From DMER64 sp964542305 (GTDB taxonomy: Bacteria; Bacteroidota; Bacteroidia; Bacteroidales; UBA932): a DNA stretch of 64,000 nt. This document shows positions 7,977 to 15,236 of this stretch, piece by piece (position 1 is the first letter of the stretch; every line of letters starts with the position of its first letter). A model generated the notes under the pieces. It saw nothing but the letters and a program-made list of their open reading frames with translations. It had not been told where the DNA came from and did not search any database. A program made the position numbers and the translations under genes. The stretch lies in contig CAZITX010000006.1 of NCBI GenBank assembly GCA_964542305.1, positions 1-64,000 of the forward strand, read 5' to 3'.

Positions 7977-8032
7977 AAAATCAGCAGGTTAAGATTTGGT
8001 GGTGTTGTGTGTTGCGCAGAATCTCTGAGATT
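7926..8032. repeat. REPIN, family 1, copy 3
   Basis: Inverted 21-bp arms at 7926-7946 and 8012-8032, perfectly complementary, with a 65-bp spacer. It spans the rfbA-rfbB border, including both the rfbA stop and the rfbB start. The right arm encodes SQRFCAT in RfbA and the left arm encodes LRRISEI in RfbB, so the same repeat is read in two different frames. Confidence 0.85.
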
Positions 8033-8915
8033 CCCGGGCGGCTGCTGCGTTTGCAAGCTCCAGGATGTACTGCCCGTATTCATTGCTTTTCATGGGCTGG
8101 GCATCTTCGCGGAGCTGTTGGGCAGTGCGCCAGCCGTTGCGCAGGGCGATTTCTTCCAGGCAGGCGATTTTCAAACCCTGCCGGGCCTGGATGGTTTCCA
8201 CAAAGTTGGACGCCTCGGCAAGGGAACTATGCGTGCCGGTGTCCAGCCAGGCAAAGCCTCGGCCCAGAGTGGTTACGTGCAGACGCTGTTGCTGGAGGAA
8301 ATGGTCGTTGACCGAGGTGATTTCCAACTCGCCCCGGGCAGAGGGTTTCACACGCGCGGCCACTTCCAGCACGTTGTTGGGGTAGAAATAGAGGCCCGTG
8401 ACGGCCAGGTTTGATTTGGGTTGCTGCGGTTTTTCCTGTATTGAGAGGGGATTCCCGTTTTTGCCTATTTCTACGACGCCGTAGCGTTCCGGGTCTTTTA
8501 TGGGGTAACCGAAGATGTGTGCAAAGCCTTTGTTTGCCGAGTCCAAGGCCTGGTGGAGCATGGTCCGGAAACCTTGCCCGTAGAAAATGTTGTCGCCCAG
8601 AACCAGGCTGACGCAGTCGCTGCCCACAAAGTCCCTGCCAATGATGAACGCCTGTGCCAGCCCTTCCGGCCGGGGTTGGGGGGCATATTGGAATCGGACA
8701 CCAAAGGATTCACCTGAGCCCAGCAGCCTTTCAAAGGAGGGCAGGTCCTGAGGGGTGGATATGATGAGGATGTCCTGTATTCCGGCCAGCATCAGGACAG
8801 ATAACGGGTAATAGATCATGGGTTTATCGTAGATGGGGAGCAATTGCTTGGAGACTCCTTTTGTTATGGGGTACAGGCGTGTGCCCGAGCCTCCTGCCAG
8901 AATAATTCCTTTCAT
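7989..8915 (-). CDS. rfbA: Glucose-1-phosphate thymidylyltransferase
   Basis: Makes dTDP-glucose from dTTP and glucose-1-phosphate, the first step of dTDP-deoxysugar synthesis. It starts MKGIILAGGSGTRLYPIT with the nucleotidyltransferase signature, then KQLLPIYDKPMIYYPLS and LGDNIFYG. At 308 aa it is slightly longer than the usual 285-295. The extra C-terminal residues (SQRFCATHNTTKS) come from a REPIN. It is the first gene of the minus-strand sugar operon and has a promoter at 8938-8945. rfbC and rfbD are not in this window. Confidence 0.95.
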   Translation of the reverse strand: MKGIILAGGSGTRLYPITKGVSKQLLPIYDKPMIYYPLSVLMLAGIQDILIISTPQDLPSFERLLGSGESFGVRFQYAPQPRPEGLAQAFIIGRDFVGSDCVSLVLGDNIFYGQGFRTMLHQALDSANKGFAHIFGYPIKDPERYGVVEIGKNGNPLSIQEKPQQPKSNLAVTGLYFYPNNVLEVAARVKPSARGELEITSVNDHFLQQQRLHVTTLGRGFAWLDTGTHSSLAEASNFVETIQARQGLKIACLEEIALRNGWRTAQQLREDAQPMKSNEYGQYILELANAAAARESQRFCATHNTTKS

Positions 8916-8925
8916 ATTCAGGATT

Positions 8926-8958
8926 TTTGAATGTGAACAAAGTTAATAATTATCTTTG
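8926..8958 (+). promoter_or_regulatory. Promoter of the fused amino-acid transporter (near-leaderless)
   Basis: TTTG at 8926-8929, then 21 bases, then TATCTTTG at 8951-8958. This matches the Bacteroidota -33/-7 consensus. Only four bases separate the -7 box from the ATG at 8963, so the transcript should start at or next to the start codon. Confidence 0.75.
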
Positions 8959-8968
8959 AGCGATGAAA
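8938..8968 (-). promoter_or_regulatory. Promoter of rfbA
   Basis: On the minus strand TAACTTTG (8938-8945) is a good -7 box, with TTTC 19 bases upstream in place of TTTG. It faces and overlaps the plus-strand promoter of the transporter; the two -7 boxes are 5 bp apart. Both promoters probably cannot be occupied at the same time. Confidence 0.6.
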
Positions 8969-10669
8969 TGTTTGTGGATACTGGCAACCATCCTTTTTAT
9001 GCAGGGTCACGGGCTGCCCCCAGCCGCAGCTGCAATGCCCGAAATGCCAGCGGTCGCAGCTGCAATGCCCGGACTGGCCGCTTCCGCAGCTCCAATCCCC
9101 GAACTGCCCACGTCCGCTTCTGCAGCTGCACTGCCCGGGCTGACCGTGGTTGACGGGACAGGCAAAACGGCGGCTTCATCCGCAGGAACAGATATTGACA
9201 GTTTGCAGGTGATTGCTGACAGCTTGCTCAATGGCAAAACTGTTGCGGTGATGACAGGATCCCTGGGCGAGATGATGCTGACCGATGAATGCCCGCAAGT
9301 GGTAGTACGCTGTTTTGACGATATCATGGACGGCTTTGCCGCGCTGCGGGCCGGAAAGGTAAATTACGTGATGACCGCCTACACAACAGCCTATGTGGTG
9401 AACCGTTCCGAACGGTCGTACCGGATATTACCGCATCATTTGACCAATGAAGGGGCCGGGGTGGCCATATCCAAAAGCAATGATACCGGGTTGTTGCGGG
9501 GAATCGATTCGGTTCTGGCTGTTTTTAGAAAGGACGGTACTCTGGACGCGATCATAGGGAACTGGATCCGACACGACGGCTCGGATTATGTGATTCCTGA
9601 ATTCGGGAATAATGACAGGCAACAGGACAGATCTACAAGTGTTCATGAGGGCAGGCCTGCTAACTCTCAGCAAGACAGACCGGTGTTGCGGGTGGGTACT
9701 GCAGCCAACAGGGAGCCCATGTGTTTCATTCAAAACAACAAGATTGCCGGACTGGACTGGGAGTTGATGATGCGTACCGGTGAGGCGCTGGGTATGGAAG
9801 TGGAATTTGTGGATATGAAATATGCCGCCCTGATAGCAGCCTTGCAATCGGGAAAGATAGATGCCATCGCATCAAATATGACAGCAACAGCCGAGCGGAA
9901 AAAGCAGGTGGATTTTTCCGAGGTGTATTTTGTGAATCCACAGGTGCTGATCGTTTGGGATCCCGGTGAGCTTTCTGAAAATGAAGGGAATGCCACTCTT
10001 GGTCATTGGGATCAGTTAAAAGACGGATTGCAACGGAATCTGATCCACGAAAAACGTTACCGATTGATATTGGACGGATTGTGGATTACATTCGTCATTG
10101 CCATTCTCTCTGTGATCCTGGGGACACTGGTGGGGGCAGGTATCTGTGCTTTGCGCATGTCTTCGCACCCGATAAGTAGAAATTTTGCAAAGGGATACAT
10201 TTCTTTATTCCGGGCGATCCCGCACGTGGTTATTCTGATGTTGATGTTTTACGTGGTGTTTGCTACGTTGCGGATCAGCGGAATTTTTGTTTCTGTCATT
10301 ACGTTTGCCATGATCTTTGCGGCATATTCTTCAGAGTTATTCCGAACATCCCTGGAGAGTATTCCCACAGGTCAGCGTCATGCTGGACTGGCCCTGGGTC
10401 TTAATAAATTCCAGACATTTTGGTACATTTTACTGCCCCAGGCCGTACGGATTGCGTTTCCGGTCTACAAGGGCGAGGTGATTTCACTTATTAAAATGAC
10501 GGCAATTGTGGGATATATTGCGGTTCAGGATCTTACAAAGGCCGGAGATATAATTCGCAGCCGCACTTTTGATGCATTCTTTCCACTGGTGATGGTCGCC
10601 CTGATCTATATGGTGATCATTTGGGTCATCACCCGGCTTTTGAACCTGATCTCTTTCAAGCAGAGTTAA
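8963..10669 (+). CDS. Amino-acid ABC transporter, fused binding protein and permease
   Basis: A 568-aa fusion for polar amino-acid uptake. Order: a short signal segment (1-16); a Pro/Ala-rich tract of about four degenerate units such as AAMPEMP and APIPELP (20-60); a segment like the second lobe and C-terminal helices of SBP family 3 (about 85-200: GKTVAVMTGSLGEMML to DGTLDAIIGNWI); a linker; a segment like the first lobe (241-335: LRVGTAANREPMCF, ALQSGKIDAIASNMTATAERKKQVDFS); then a HisM/GlnP-type permease (about 368-565) with the EAA-type loop (TGQRHAGLALGLNKFQTFWYILLPQAVR). The lobes are in reversed order. No ATPase partner is adjacent. The end overlaps the next gene by 4 bp, tail to tail. 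Confidence 0.85.
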   Translation: MKCLWILATILFMQGHGLPPAAAAMPEMPAVAAAMPGLAASAAPIPELPTSASAAALPGLTVVDGTGKTAASSAGTDIDSLQVIADSLLNGKTVAVMTGSLGEMMLTDECPQVVVRCFDDIMDGFAALRAGKVNYVMTAYTTAYVVNRSERSYRILPHHLTNEGAGVAISKSNDTGLLRGIDSVLAVFRKDGTLDAIIGNWIRHDGSDYVIPEFGNNDRQQDRSTSVHEGRPANSQQDRPVLRVGTAANREPMCFIQNNKIAGLDWELMMRTGEALGMEVEFVDMKYAALIAALQSGKIDAIASNMTATAERKKQVDFSEVYFVNPQVLIVWDPGELSENEGNATLGHWDQLKDGLQRNLIHEKRYRLILDGLWITFVIAILSVILGTLVGAGICALRMSSHPISRNFAKGYISLFRAIPHVVILMLMFYVVFATLRISGIFVSVITFAMIFAAYSSELFRTSLESIPTGQRHAGLALGLNKFQTFWYILLPQAVRIAFPVYKGEVISLIKMTAIVGYIAVQDLTKAGDIIRSRTFDAFFPLVMVALIYMVIIWVITRLLNLISFKQS

Positions 10670-11835
10670 TCCAACTTATTGTAATACACGAATTTGTGCT
10701 TGGGCAGGGCGTCTGGGTAAAAAATCGCGACCAGATCGGCCAGGATTAGGTGCGGACTGACGGCCCCCGACTCGAAATAATCACTACCACCTCCACGCGT
10801 GCTGCGCAGGTTGTTGTTCCAGACGTTGCCGTTGCGGAAAGCCGGAATCTCGGCAAATCTCTGATCCGATGCCGCCAGCGAAGAAAGATCGGAGAACTGG
10901 TTTGGATGAAGCCAAAAATCTGCTTCAAGTGCATAAATGTAAGCCTGTTCCGTGCTGATGACCGTCGTTTTTTTTCCGTGTTCCGAGCCGAGTATGACGC
11001 CTCCGGCGTCCCTGATCAGGATGTGTTGATGGCTCTCCGTTCCGGGCACGTACCAGACGTCTTTGAACGGTGCGTTGATCAGGACTTTAACCGGTTTGAA
11101 GGTTGTGTTGAGCGAGTCCTGGCTGCTGCTGCCGTTTTCCAACGCTTTGCGCCGTTGCCTGAGTGTTACTGCCTGCCTGGCCAGGAGGCAATATTCTTCG
11201 TAAGTCTCGTATATCCAGTGGAATTGCTCCATCGCCATCACCTCTTTGTCAAAATATGCGGCAAAGGCCACCAAGAACTCGGCCTTCCCAAGGGGATGAT
11301 CTTCAAGGTGTTCGGGCACTTCTACAACACATATACCCAACTTCCTGATCTTCTGGATGTAATCAGCAGGCTGTCCCGGTACGGCATATGCGAAAACGAT
11401 GTCAGGCTCCAATGCCATCAGGGTTTCATAATCAATTGCCGATTCGTAACCCACATCCACGGCGTTCCTGAGTTTGTCATTATATATATACTGACGACCG
11501 GAAATACCTATAATTGAGCGGGTTTCGTTGATGGCATCCAGGTAGGCAATGTGAGTGGTTGACAAGCAGACCACCCGTTTCACTTTATGAATAACCTGCC
11601 TGGTTTCTTTCTTTGACACCGGATCTTTAAGGTACAAAACCTTTTCCCCGTCTTCCCTCGCAATAAAGAAGTTATTGGCATACAGTGGTTTATAGATATA
11701 TTCAATATCACCCTCTTTAAAAGGCTCTTGCGTCAAATTCTGTATACGAAAATTCCTGCTCCGGGGACCGGGACAAGATTGAAATGCCAGTGTGAACAGC
11801 AATACGCAGGAGCCGATAACAGCTCCCCTGAGCAT
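10666..11835 (-). CDS. ABC-type substrate-binding lipoprotein (iron/cobalamin type)
   Basis: A periplasmic binding protein of the FepB/BtuF class, anchored as a lipoprotein: MLRGAVIGSCVLLFTLAFQSC has a lipobox ending in Cys. This fixes the start at 11835 (389 aa). A longer ORF reading from 11901 would run through the tRNA gene. The body has RVVCLSTTHIAYLDAINETRSIIGISGRQYIY and DYETLMALEPDIVFAY, typical of helical-backbone metal or cofactor receptors, and a C-terminal ALEADFWLHPNQFSDL. No permease or ATPase is next to it. The substrate is unknown; an iron complex or corrinoid is the family guess. It begins 30 bp after tRNA-Thr and may be co-transcribed with it. Confidence 0.85.
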   Translation of the reverse strand: MLRGAVIGSCVLLFTLAFQSCPGPRSRNFRIQNLTQEPFKEGDIEYIYKPLYANNFFIAREDGEKVLYLKDPVSKKETRQVIHKVKRVVCLSTTHIAYLDAINETRSIIGISGRQYIYNDKLRNAVDVGYESAIDYETLMALEPDIVFAYAVPGQPADYIQKIRKLGICVVEVPEHLEDHPLGKAEFLVAFAAYFDKEVMAMEQFHWIYETYEEYCLLARQAVTLRQRRKALENGSSSQDSLNTTFKPVKVLINAPFKDVWYVPGTESHQHILIRDAGGVILGSEHGKKTTVISTEQAYIYALEADFWLHPNQFSDLSSLAASDQRFAEIPAFRNGNVWNNNLRSTRGGGSDYFESGAVSPHLILADLVAIFYPDALPKHKFVYYNKLD

Positions 11836-11865
11836 TCTGGTTTTTTTCACAACTAATTGTTTTTG

Positions 11866-11938
11866 AGCCTTCCACGGGACTCGAACCCGCGACCTGCTCA
11901 TTACGAATGAGCTGCTCTACCGACTGAGCTAAGAAGGC
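11866..11938 (-). tRNA. tRNA-Thr (anticodon CGT)
   Basis: A full cloverleaf: acceptor GCCTTCT pairing with GGAAGGC, D arm GCTC/GAGC, anticodon stem GCTCA/TGAGC around loop TTCGTAA, and T arm GCGGG/CCCGT with TTCGAGT. The anticodon is CGT, which reads ACG (Thr). CCA is not encoded. It lies directly upstream of the substrate-binding lipoprotein gene. Confidence 0.95.
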
Positions 11939-11952
11939 TTGGCTTAGGGCTG

Positions 11953-11983
11953 CAAAGATAAACAAAAAAAACTGCGCCGCAAA
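11953..11983 (-). promoter_or_regulatory. Promoter of tRNA-Thr
   Basis: On the minus strand TTTG (11980-11983), 19 bases, then TATCTTTG (11953-11960), a perfect fit to the Bacteroidota consensus. The -33 TTTG lies inside the first copy of the AAATGGAG-type REP repeat. Transcription should start a few bases before the tRNA. Confidence 0.75.
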
Positions 11984-12063
11984 TGGAGTTTGCTGCGCCA
12001 GAGACCCGCAGTGAGTGCGCCACAAATGGAGATTGATGCGCCACAGACCCCACCTGCTGCGCC
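11973..12063. repeat. Tandem REP-like repeats, family 3
   Basis: Two direct units of about 43 bp (11973-12015 and 12016-12057). Each starts TGCGCC, contains CAAATGGAGNTTGNTGCGCCA and ends with a CAGACCC-like tail; a third TGCGCCA follows. This is the same motif as at 15215, 16054 and 16134. The tract fills the gap between tRNA-Thr and the flavoprotein gene. Confidence 0.75.
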
Positions 12064-12068
12064 AAAAT

Positions 12069-12100
12069 TTTGGTGCAGTTAAAGTACGTTCGTACCTTTG
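12069..12100 (+). promoter_or_regulatory. Promoter of the flavoprotein gene (near-leaderless)
   Basis: TTTG at 12069-12072, 20 bases, TACCTTTG at 12093-12100. The ATG follows after only four bases (12105). Confidence 0.75.
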
Positions 12101-12104
12101 GTAA

Positions 12105-13499
12105 ATGGATGTAATAGTAATAGGAGCAGGAGCTGCAGGCATGATGGCAGCGGGTACGGCGGCCGAGCGGGGAGCACGGGTTGTGTTGCTGGAGAAGATG
12201 GAGAAGCCGGGGCGTAAACTGGCCATTACCGGCAAAGGCCGTTGCAATATTACGAATCTTAAGGATTGGGAAGCGTTCAGCCCCCACGTCCATCCGCTAA
12301 AAAGGTATTTCAAGCCTGCATTTTATCAATTTACAAGTGAGGATACGGTGAATTTTTTCAATGACATTGGGTTGCCTACGGTTGTGGAACGCGGTACCCG
12401 GGTGTACCCGGCTTCACAACAGGCTTTTGATGTGATCGATGTTATGAAATCGTGGCTGGAACGTCTTGGCGTTCAGATAGTATACAATTCTCGGGTACTG
12501 GAATTCATTACGGAAGACAAAAGGGGCACAGATGATGATCGGGCTGCACAATCGGCAATGACCTCTGCGGGCGAAATTTCAGCAGAAGGCACCAGGGAGG
12601 TAGCAGGTCAACAGAAAGTTGACTCGGCAAAGACTAAGAAGGAGGACCTGCTGAAAATCAGGGCGGTGAAGGTGGAAGGCGCAGACGGTAAGTTCAGGTC
12701 TCTGGAAGCGGACCATTTCATCCTGGCCACGGGCGGACAGTCCTATCCCAGAACGGGTTCGACCGGAGACGGGTACCCTTTGGCCTCGGCTTTAGGACAT
12801 ACCATTGAGCCACTATTTCCGACGTTAACTGCCTTGATGCCTGTGAATTACGACCGAAGCCTGGAGGGGATTCAACTGCGCAACGTGCGCCTGGAGCTTT
12901 ACACCGAGCAGGTGCTCCGGCGTTCGGAAGACGGCGAACTGTATTTCACCAACCTCGGGATCGAAGGTCCTATTGGCTTTCGCGTGAGCCGGCAAGCGGT
13001 CGTGGCCCTGAACAAGGGTCAACGCGTTGCCTTGCACCTGAATCTGAAACCCGCACTTACGCGGGAGCAATTGATGGCTCGGTGGGAGCGGGAATCAATG
13101 GCCCGGTGGGAGCGGGAATCAATGGCCCGGTGGGAGCGGGAATCAATGGCCGTCGCGCTTTCCCTGCGATTGAAACGTTATTTGCCCGAGGCGTTGATTG
13201 CTCCCTTTATAAAATACCTTGCCGAGTCGGGGCTGCACCCTGTAGATGGTATGCTTCGATGGGTCTTTCCCATAGCCTCTTACGGAGACTGGGCCCGGGC
13301 AGTCGTCACTGCAGGCGGAATTTCTATGAAAGAGATCGACCTACACACCATGCGTTCAAAACGCGTTGCAAATTTATCGATTGCAGGTGAAGTCATGGAT
13401 TTGGACGCAGACAGCGGCGGCTACAACCTCCAGATAGCCTTTGCTACCGGCAGGGTGGCGGGAAATGGCGCGGTAGGTGGAACCTTCCGCGCCAAATAA
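12105..13499 (+). CDS. HI0933/BaiN-family FAD-dependent oxidoreductase
   Basis: A flavoprotein of the YhiN/HI0933/BaiN family. It has an N-terminal dinucleotide-binding GAGAAGMMAAGTAAERGARV (residues 6-25), EKMEKPGRKLAITGKGRCNITN and a C-terminal GEVMDLDADSGGYNLQIAFATG. The cellular substrate is not known for most members. At 464 aa it is longer than the usual 400-420. One extra is a charged insert of about 40 residues near 140-185; the other is an 8-residue unit (ARWERESM) repeated three times near 325-348. The last residues (VGGTFRAK) are read from a REP arm and the stop codon lies at its inner edge. Confidence 0.88.
   Translation: MDVIVIGAGAAGMMAAGTAAERGARVVLLEKMEKPGRKLAITGKGRCNITNLKDWEAFSPHVHPLKRYFKPAFYQFTSEDTVNFFNDIGLPTVVERGTRVYPASQQAFDVIDVMKSWLERLGVQIVYNSRVLEFITEDKRGTDDDRAAQSAMTSAGEISAEGTREVAGQQKVDSAKTKKEDLLKIRAVKVEGADGKFRSLEADHFILATGGQSYPRTGSTGDGYPLASALGHTIEPLFPTLTALMPVNYDRSLEGIQLRNVRLELYTEQVLRRSEDGELYFTNLGIEGPIGFRVSRQAVVALNKGQRVALHLNLKPALTREQLMARWERESMARWERESMARWERESMAVALSLRLKRYLPEALIAPFIKYLAESGLHPVDGMLRWVFPIASYGDWARAVVTAGGISMKEIDLHTMRSKRVANLSIAGEVMDLDADSGGYNLQIAFATGRVAGNGAVGGTFRAK
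13077..13148 (+). repeat. 3 x 24-bp tandem repeat inside the flavoprotein gene
   Basis: Units at 13077-13100, 13101-13124 and 13125-13148 (gcycggtggg-agcgggaatc-aatg). They are identical apart from one base in the first. They are in frame and encode ARWERESM each time. Near identity suggests recent expansion. Confidence 0.9.
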
Positions 13500-13577
13500 T
13501 TGAAGCTGTTTCTTATATGTCTAATAGTTAGATATATGGAAAATACGTTACTTTTTTGGCGCGCTAAGGTTCCACCT
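13475..13577. repeat. REPIN, family 2, at the RAYT 3' side
   Basis: Left arm AGGTGGAACC-TTCCGCGCCA (13475-13494) and an inverted right arm at 13557-13577, which carries a small indel (GCGCTAAGG in place of GCGGAAGG). The spacer is 62 bp. The left arm encodes the flavoprotein C-terminus and the right arm encodes the RAYT C-terminus (RWNLSAPKK). Confidence 0.8.
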
Positions 13578-14408
13578 CCTAAGACTAGTTTCGGCAATAT
13601 TCAACACTCTGCTTAATTGTTTAATTGATACCGGTAACTTTTGTCTGACACTTCTAGCCAGTCGGATTTTTTCGGTGACTGAAAGCTGTGGAATGGTTTT
13701 TGGTGAAATTTGTTTTAAAATCAACTGGCTTATATAGATATCCGGATACCTTACCTTCATTGAATATTGTAGAGATTCCAGCTCAGACTTCTCTTTATCA
13801 GTAGGATTGGATAATTTGATCATGGCCTTATCATAGGGTCCAAGATATTTTTCTACTTCTTTTATTTTCAAAAAGCTACCAGGATAAATGTGTCCTTTAT
13901 TGTTTACACAGTAATGATCAGGTATTTGCTCTGACGAATAGGGTAGATTTGTATTCTTTTCAACTAGTTGATAATCTTTGCCATAGTCGATTCCACGGTC
14001 TTTTTGATAATAATACCTGGCTGAACAAAAAGGATCGCTATAGGGATGTTTCACTGTTCCATGTCTGGTTGAATTGCGTAAAACATAAATCAGTTTCTCT
14101 ATCAACTCTTCTTCATTTCTTGCCAAAACCGACACATATCCCCTGCTGCCTACACTTCCTTCAGTTTTGTATTTATGATTGTAATAATTGGCATAGCTAA
14201 CTCGTAATGCTTTAATAAAAAAGGAAGGATCTGTGCATCTTACAAATAGATGTAAATGGTTTGATAGAAAATCATACGCAAGAACCTCCACATCGTATTT
14301 GTAGGCAAATACAGCCAGCAAATCAATCATATGATATATATCTTCTTTCTCCAGGAATAAGCTTTGATGCGCATTTCCTCTGATACATATGTGGCGGTAA
14401 ATCTTCAT
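13548..14408 (-). CDS. REP-associated tyrosine transposase (RAYT, Y1/HUH family)
   Basis: A single-strand DNA transposase related to IS200/IS605 TnpA that acts on REP sequences. It is 286 aa. The HUH motif appears as HLH (residues 51-53, in LSNHLHLFVR). The likely catalytic Tyr is about residue 108 in IYVLRNSTRHG, equivalent to the YIxxNPVRxG helix of other RAYTs. The C-terminal third (about 180-286) carries a basic helical part with PQLSVTEKIRLARSVRQKLPVSIKQLSRVLNI, resembling a helix-turn-helix DNA reader. A REPIN flanks the gene on each side, the hallmark of a RAYT locus. The final residues come from a REP arm. It looks intact. Confidence 0.85.
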   Translation of the reverse strand: MKIYRHICIRGNAHQSLFLEKEDIYHMIDLLAVFAYKYDVEVLAYDFLSNHLHLFVRCTDPSFFIKALRVSYANYYNHKYKTEGSVGSRGYVSVLARNEEELIEKLIYVLRNSTRHGTVKHPYSDPFCSARYYYQKDRGIDYGKDYQLVEKNTNLPYSSEQIPDHYCVNNKGHIYPGSFLKIKEVEKYLGPYDKAMIKLSNPTDKEKSELESLQYSMKVRYPDIYISQLILKQISPKTIPQLSVTEKIRLARSVRQKLPVSIKQLSRVLNIAETSLRRWNLSAPKK

Positions 14409-14460
14409 ATGATCAAAGAAAAGTACAATTTGTAGAATAAAAGGGACAAAAAAGATAAAG

Positions 14461-14565
14461 AGGTGGAACCTTCCGCGCCAAAAATCATCTAGATATTTTA
14501 TAAATATCAGATTAACAAGGTGTTTATAAAATAGGGACTAATAAATGGCGCGGAAGGTTCCACCT
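14461..14565. repeat. REPIN, family 2, at the RAYT 5' side
   Basis: Arms 14461-14480 and 14546-14565 are perfect 20-bp inverted copies with a 65-bp AT-rich spacer. The inner head is TGGCGCGG and the outer hairpin is AGGTTCCACCT. It fills most of the 155-bp gap between the RAYT start and the stop of the neighbouring gene (14564); that stop codon overlaps the arm's outer edge. Confidence 0.85.
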
Positions 14566-15151
14566 AGATTATCTTAAAATCCACTTCCGGCAGTACTCTT
14601 ATCCTGGATCCGGGAGCAGCGGGTAAAGGCGTATGAAGCTCCAGAATTAGTAAATCTCCCATTTTCAAATATACAAAACCTGATAAATGGGCTATTCTCT
14701 TTGCAACAAATTGGCTAGAGGGGATGGGAAATGTCAGCACTTGACGGTCATCCGCTTGGAGTGGATTATCGTCTTTTTGCATAGAAATTTGTTCAATTTG
14801 ATCTTTGCCGAGGAAAGTCCTTGGCATGGACAAGGAGTAGTCGAGTGCGAGGCCGGGAATCCACAGGGATCCATTGTGCTTTATGTCTGCATTTGGATCC
14901 GAGTTAGTTTCTGATAAAACTTTCGGATGTCCGTAGATACAAACACCATAATTTACTTCTGAATAATACCTATGAGCAAACTGTTCCTTTATACTTCTGC
15001 CTAAGCGGTTGAATTTGAGAATATAACATGAAGTGTAAGTAATACTTCCACAAACCGGGGGAATAAAAAAATCATCTGTAGGTTTAGCCAGAGCCGTATC
15101 CGGTTTCATGTAAAAATCATCAGCCCCAAAAGGATAGGCAAAGAGTTTCAT
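14564..15151 (-). CDS. Degenerate fumarylacetoacetate hydrolase (FAH)-fold protein
   Basis: 195 aa that still line up with Bacteroidota FAH-family hydrolases: DDFYMKPDTAL at the start, KFNRLGRSIKEQFAHRYYSEVNYGV in the middle and YLKMGDLLI near the end. The metal-binding Glu pair of the family, normally in a HxEVELVxK-type stretch, is replaced here by TYTSCYILK. The usual TGTPAGVG loop has become LELHTPLPAAPG. The N-terminal strand of the fold is also shorter. So it is probably not an active hydrolase; it may have a binding role or be a decaying gene with an open frame. It lies between a REPIN and a single REP. Confidence 0.65.
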   Translation of the reverse strand: MKLFAYPFGADDFYMKPDTALAKPTDDFFIPPVCGSITYTSCYILKFNRLGRSIKEQFAHRYYSEVNYGVCIYGHPKVLSETNSDPNADIKHNGSLWIPGLALDYSLSMPRTFLGKDQIEQISMQKDDNPLQADDRQVLTFPIPSSQFVAKRIAHLSGFVYLKMGDLLILELHTPLPAAPGSRIRVLPEVDFKII

Positions 15152-15214
15152 AAATCAGGCAAACATTACGGTTCGTAAACCAAAAATGAAAGTATGGCGG
15201 AGTATTATGGGATT

Positions 15215-15236
15215 TGTGGCGCATCAAACTCCATCT
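15215..15236. repeat. Single REP, family 3
   Basis: TGTGGCGCAT-CAAACTCCATCT, the inverse of the motif at 11980 and 16054. No partner arm is found within 100 bp. It overlaps the last codons of the DnaQ-like gene (encoding DGV-stop). Confidence 0.65.

Noticed and set aside
11836..11901. Longer N-terminus of the substrate-binding lipoprotein from 11901
   Set aside because: It would be translated from within the tRNA-Thr gene and would bury the lipoprotein signal sequence.
11973..12057. Possible short CRISPR array
   Set aside because: Only two direct units that share most of their length, with no unique spacers and no cas genes; the motif recurs elsewhere as a REP.
13548..14408. The transposase as an active IS200/IS605 insertion
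   Set aside because: Length, the YVLRNSTRHG helix and flanking REP pairs fit a domesticated single-copy RAYT; no TnpB or IS ends are seen.
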